Source: Nepenthes gracilis (Eukaryota; Streptophyta; Magnoliopsida; Caryophyllales; Nepenthaceae). Taken from it: a DNA stretch of 64,000 bases. Below, piece by piece: positions 63,601 to 64,000 of the stretch. The position numbers and the translations under genes were made by a program. Numbering within the stretch: position 1 is the stretch's first letter; the number at the start of each line of letters is the position of its first letter. The stretch lies in NCBI GenBank assembly GCA_033239525.1, contig BSYO01000033.1:6563501-6627500 (forward strand), read 5' to 3'. The notes beneath the pieces were generated by a model. It searched no databases. It saw only the letters and a list, made by a program, of their open reading frames with translations, and was not told the DNA's origin.

Positions 63601-64000
63601 AAACATAACATACAACACATAACAATATCAAATATATCAGAAATAAAAAACTATTTTGTAAACCATAAACTGACAAATAAATATTGACCATATCAACTAA
63701 TACGTTGAATATTGGCCAATAGATTGTCGATAAAAGGAAATATCACAATTTTATTGCTGTATTGAAAAATATATGTATCAAATGACCAATATAAATTGAC
63801 TGATATTTCATTTTATAATTATTTATAGCGTTAGAATTTAAAAAATTTTATAAAATACAAAATAATGTACAGATAAGCAAACCTGACATGCGATTTGATG
63901 CTACTATTCTCATGAGCAAGGTTAGTTATGGCATCAGCTGCTCTCCTAGCCAAACCATTGAAAGGTCGTGAATTACTCGTATTCTTGTTCCTTTTGAGAA
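55501..64000 (-). CDS. ARIA: Armadillo-repeat BTB protein, ARIA/ABAP1 family (5' end outside window)
   Basis: Exons in transcript order are >64000..63883, 63519..63399, 63319..63245, 63147..63053, 62767..62692, 62583..62476, 62080..61952, 61827..61759, 61480..61421, 61224..61102, 60971..60832, 60307..60244, 60111..60032, 58338..58274, 58180..58063, 57988..57864 and 55582..55501. About 549 of some 710 residues are visible. ARM repeats come first (ALRTLAFKNDENKNQ, GALQPVIGLL, MSAFALGRLAQ, NGSLQHNAAFTLYCLADNE), then a BTB/POZ domain (ADVSFLVEG, FYAHRICLLASSDTFRAMF, FELMMRFIYTGAV) and a C-terminal helical tail (IIPEIRSYFQKVL). In Arabidopsis, ARIA binds the ABA transcription factor ABF2, and its paralogue ABAP1 represses DNA replication licensing; I cannot separate the two here. 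All junctions keep phase except 61421/61224, which is one base out (see findings). Confidence 0.9.
57643..57687. repeat. (AT)n(AG)n microsatellite
   Basis: Compound dinucleotide repeat in the last intron of the ARIA-like gene. Confidence 0.85.
57864..58338 (-). CDS. ARIA: ARIA-like gene: BTB C-terminal exons
   Basis: Exons 58338..58274, 58180..58063 and 57988..57864 encode EKDAIDIEIPNIRWEVF, FIYTGAVNITLDIAQDLL, AADQYLLEGLKRLCE and the BACK-like helices MYELSEAYNATSLRHACIL. Spacing is tight (introns of 93 and 74 bp). The next intron (57863-55583) is 2.3 kb and contains an (AT)n(AG)n microsatellite at about 57643-57687. Confidence 0.88.
58850..59985. repeat. Transposon-like AT-rich insert in ARIA-like intron
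   Basis: In the 1.7 kb intron between 58339 and 60031, GC-richer edges with recurring GCACC/GCCTT phrases (58862-59010 and 59895-59975) enclose a very AT-rich core. The core contains a diverged tandem duplication (about 59130-59320 and 59385-59560, sharing AAAATTATTAGAGTAAATAA). A non-autonomous DNA transposon is likely; terminal repeats were not proven. Confidence 0.4.
60032..60971 (-). CDS. ARIA: ARIA-like gene: linker and start of BTB domain exons
   Basis: Exons 60971..60832, 60307..60244 and 60111..60032 encode the end of the ARM array (LELLLELLESSSLKQQQDG), a Ser/Thr/Pro linker (SSIDTAPTSPTPQ) and the first half of the BTB fold, including YLGEQYVNSCTLADVSF and AHRICLLASSD. BTB domains dimerise and dock on CUL3 in related proteins; that role is inference for this one. 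Confidence 0.88.
63590..63830. repeat. AT-rich dispersed repeat in ARIA-like intron
   Basis: It lies in the intron between 63519 and 63883. It has the AATATATCAG, AACTGA and GAATATTGGCCAATA motifs shared with the copies near 35.8 and 36.7 kb. Confidence 0.4.

Noticed and set aside
1..64000. CRISPR arrays, bacterial operons, tRNA or rRNA genes
   Set aside because: No regularly spaced short repeats, no Shine-Dalgarno-led gene clusters, and no convincing cloverleaf or rRNA sequence was seen. A tRNAscan run would settle small RNA genes.

Overview
This is a 64 kb piece of a plant (angiosperm) nuclear chromosome. The evidence is three spliced plant genes with canonical GT-AG introns, plus a dense background of plant transposable elements: Ty3/gypsy of the Tat type, Ty1/copia, TRIM, Mutator-like with a plant mobile domain, and PIF/Harbinger. 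Long TE-filled introns suggest a woody or large-genome lineage. The species cannot be named from the sequence alone. There is no sign of bacterial, organellar or viral-genome sequence, no CRISPR array, and no convincing RNA gene.

All three host genes are on the minus strand. (1) 64000 to 55501: 3' part of an armadillo-repeat/BTB gene of the ARIA/ABAP1 family, 17 exons visible, N-terminus beyond the window. (2) 53608 to 48796: a two-exon P-class PPR gene, 513 codons, probably mitochondrial. (3) 47723 to 15649: a seven-exon gene for a 266-residue plant p31comet (MAD2-binding, HORMA-fold) protein. It covers about 32 kb because introns 1 (11.4 kb) and 5 (18.3 kb) are packed with transposons. I assembled it exon by exon; every junction is GT-AG and keeps phase.

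Layout from left: 1-3.9 kb, remnants of a Tat-like gypsy element (LTR-like DNA and gag, minus). 3.9-14.4 kb, a decayed 10.5 kb gypsy element (minus) with matching ends, an RNase H deletion, an antisense plus-strand ORF, and a 2.53 kb solo LTR inserted in gag with a 5-bp target duplication. 14.4-15.6 kb, AT-rich flank with nothing recognised. 15.6-47.7 kb, the p31comet gene. Its intron 5 holds a GC-rich tandem-repeat block (19.6-20.9), LTR-like repeat DNA (21-24.5), a nearly full-length broken copia element (26.3-31.2) and a PIF/Harbinger remnant (31.6-32.8). Its intron 1 holds a 7.6 kb Mutator-like unit with long inverted ends (39.4-47.0), inside which lie two inverted plant-mobile-domain segments and a copia gag fragment. 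47.7-48.8 kb, the p31comet promoter. 48.8-53.6 kb, the PPR gene with a tiny TRIM retrotransposon in its intron. 53.7-55.5 kb, intergenic. 55.5-64 kb, the ARIA-like gene.

The genes are not an operon-like system. ARIA-family proteins act in ABA signalling or replication control, p31comet in the spindle checkpoint and meiotic HORMA remodelling, and the PPR protein in organelle RNA metabolism. No undescribed biological system was found. The most notable points are the TE-inflated p31comet gene, a one-base splice-frame conflict in the ARIA-like gene, and the composite PMD/Mutator unit.
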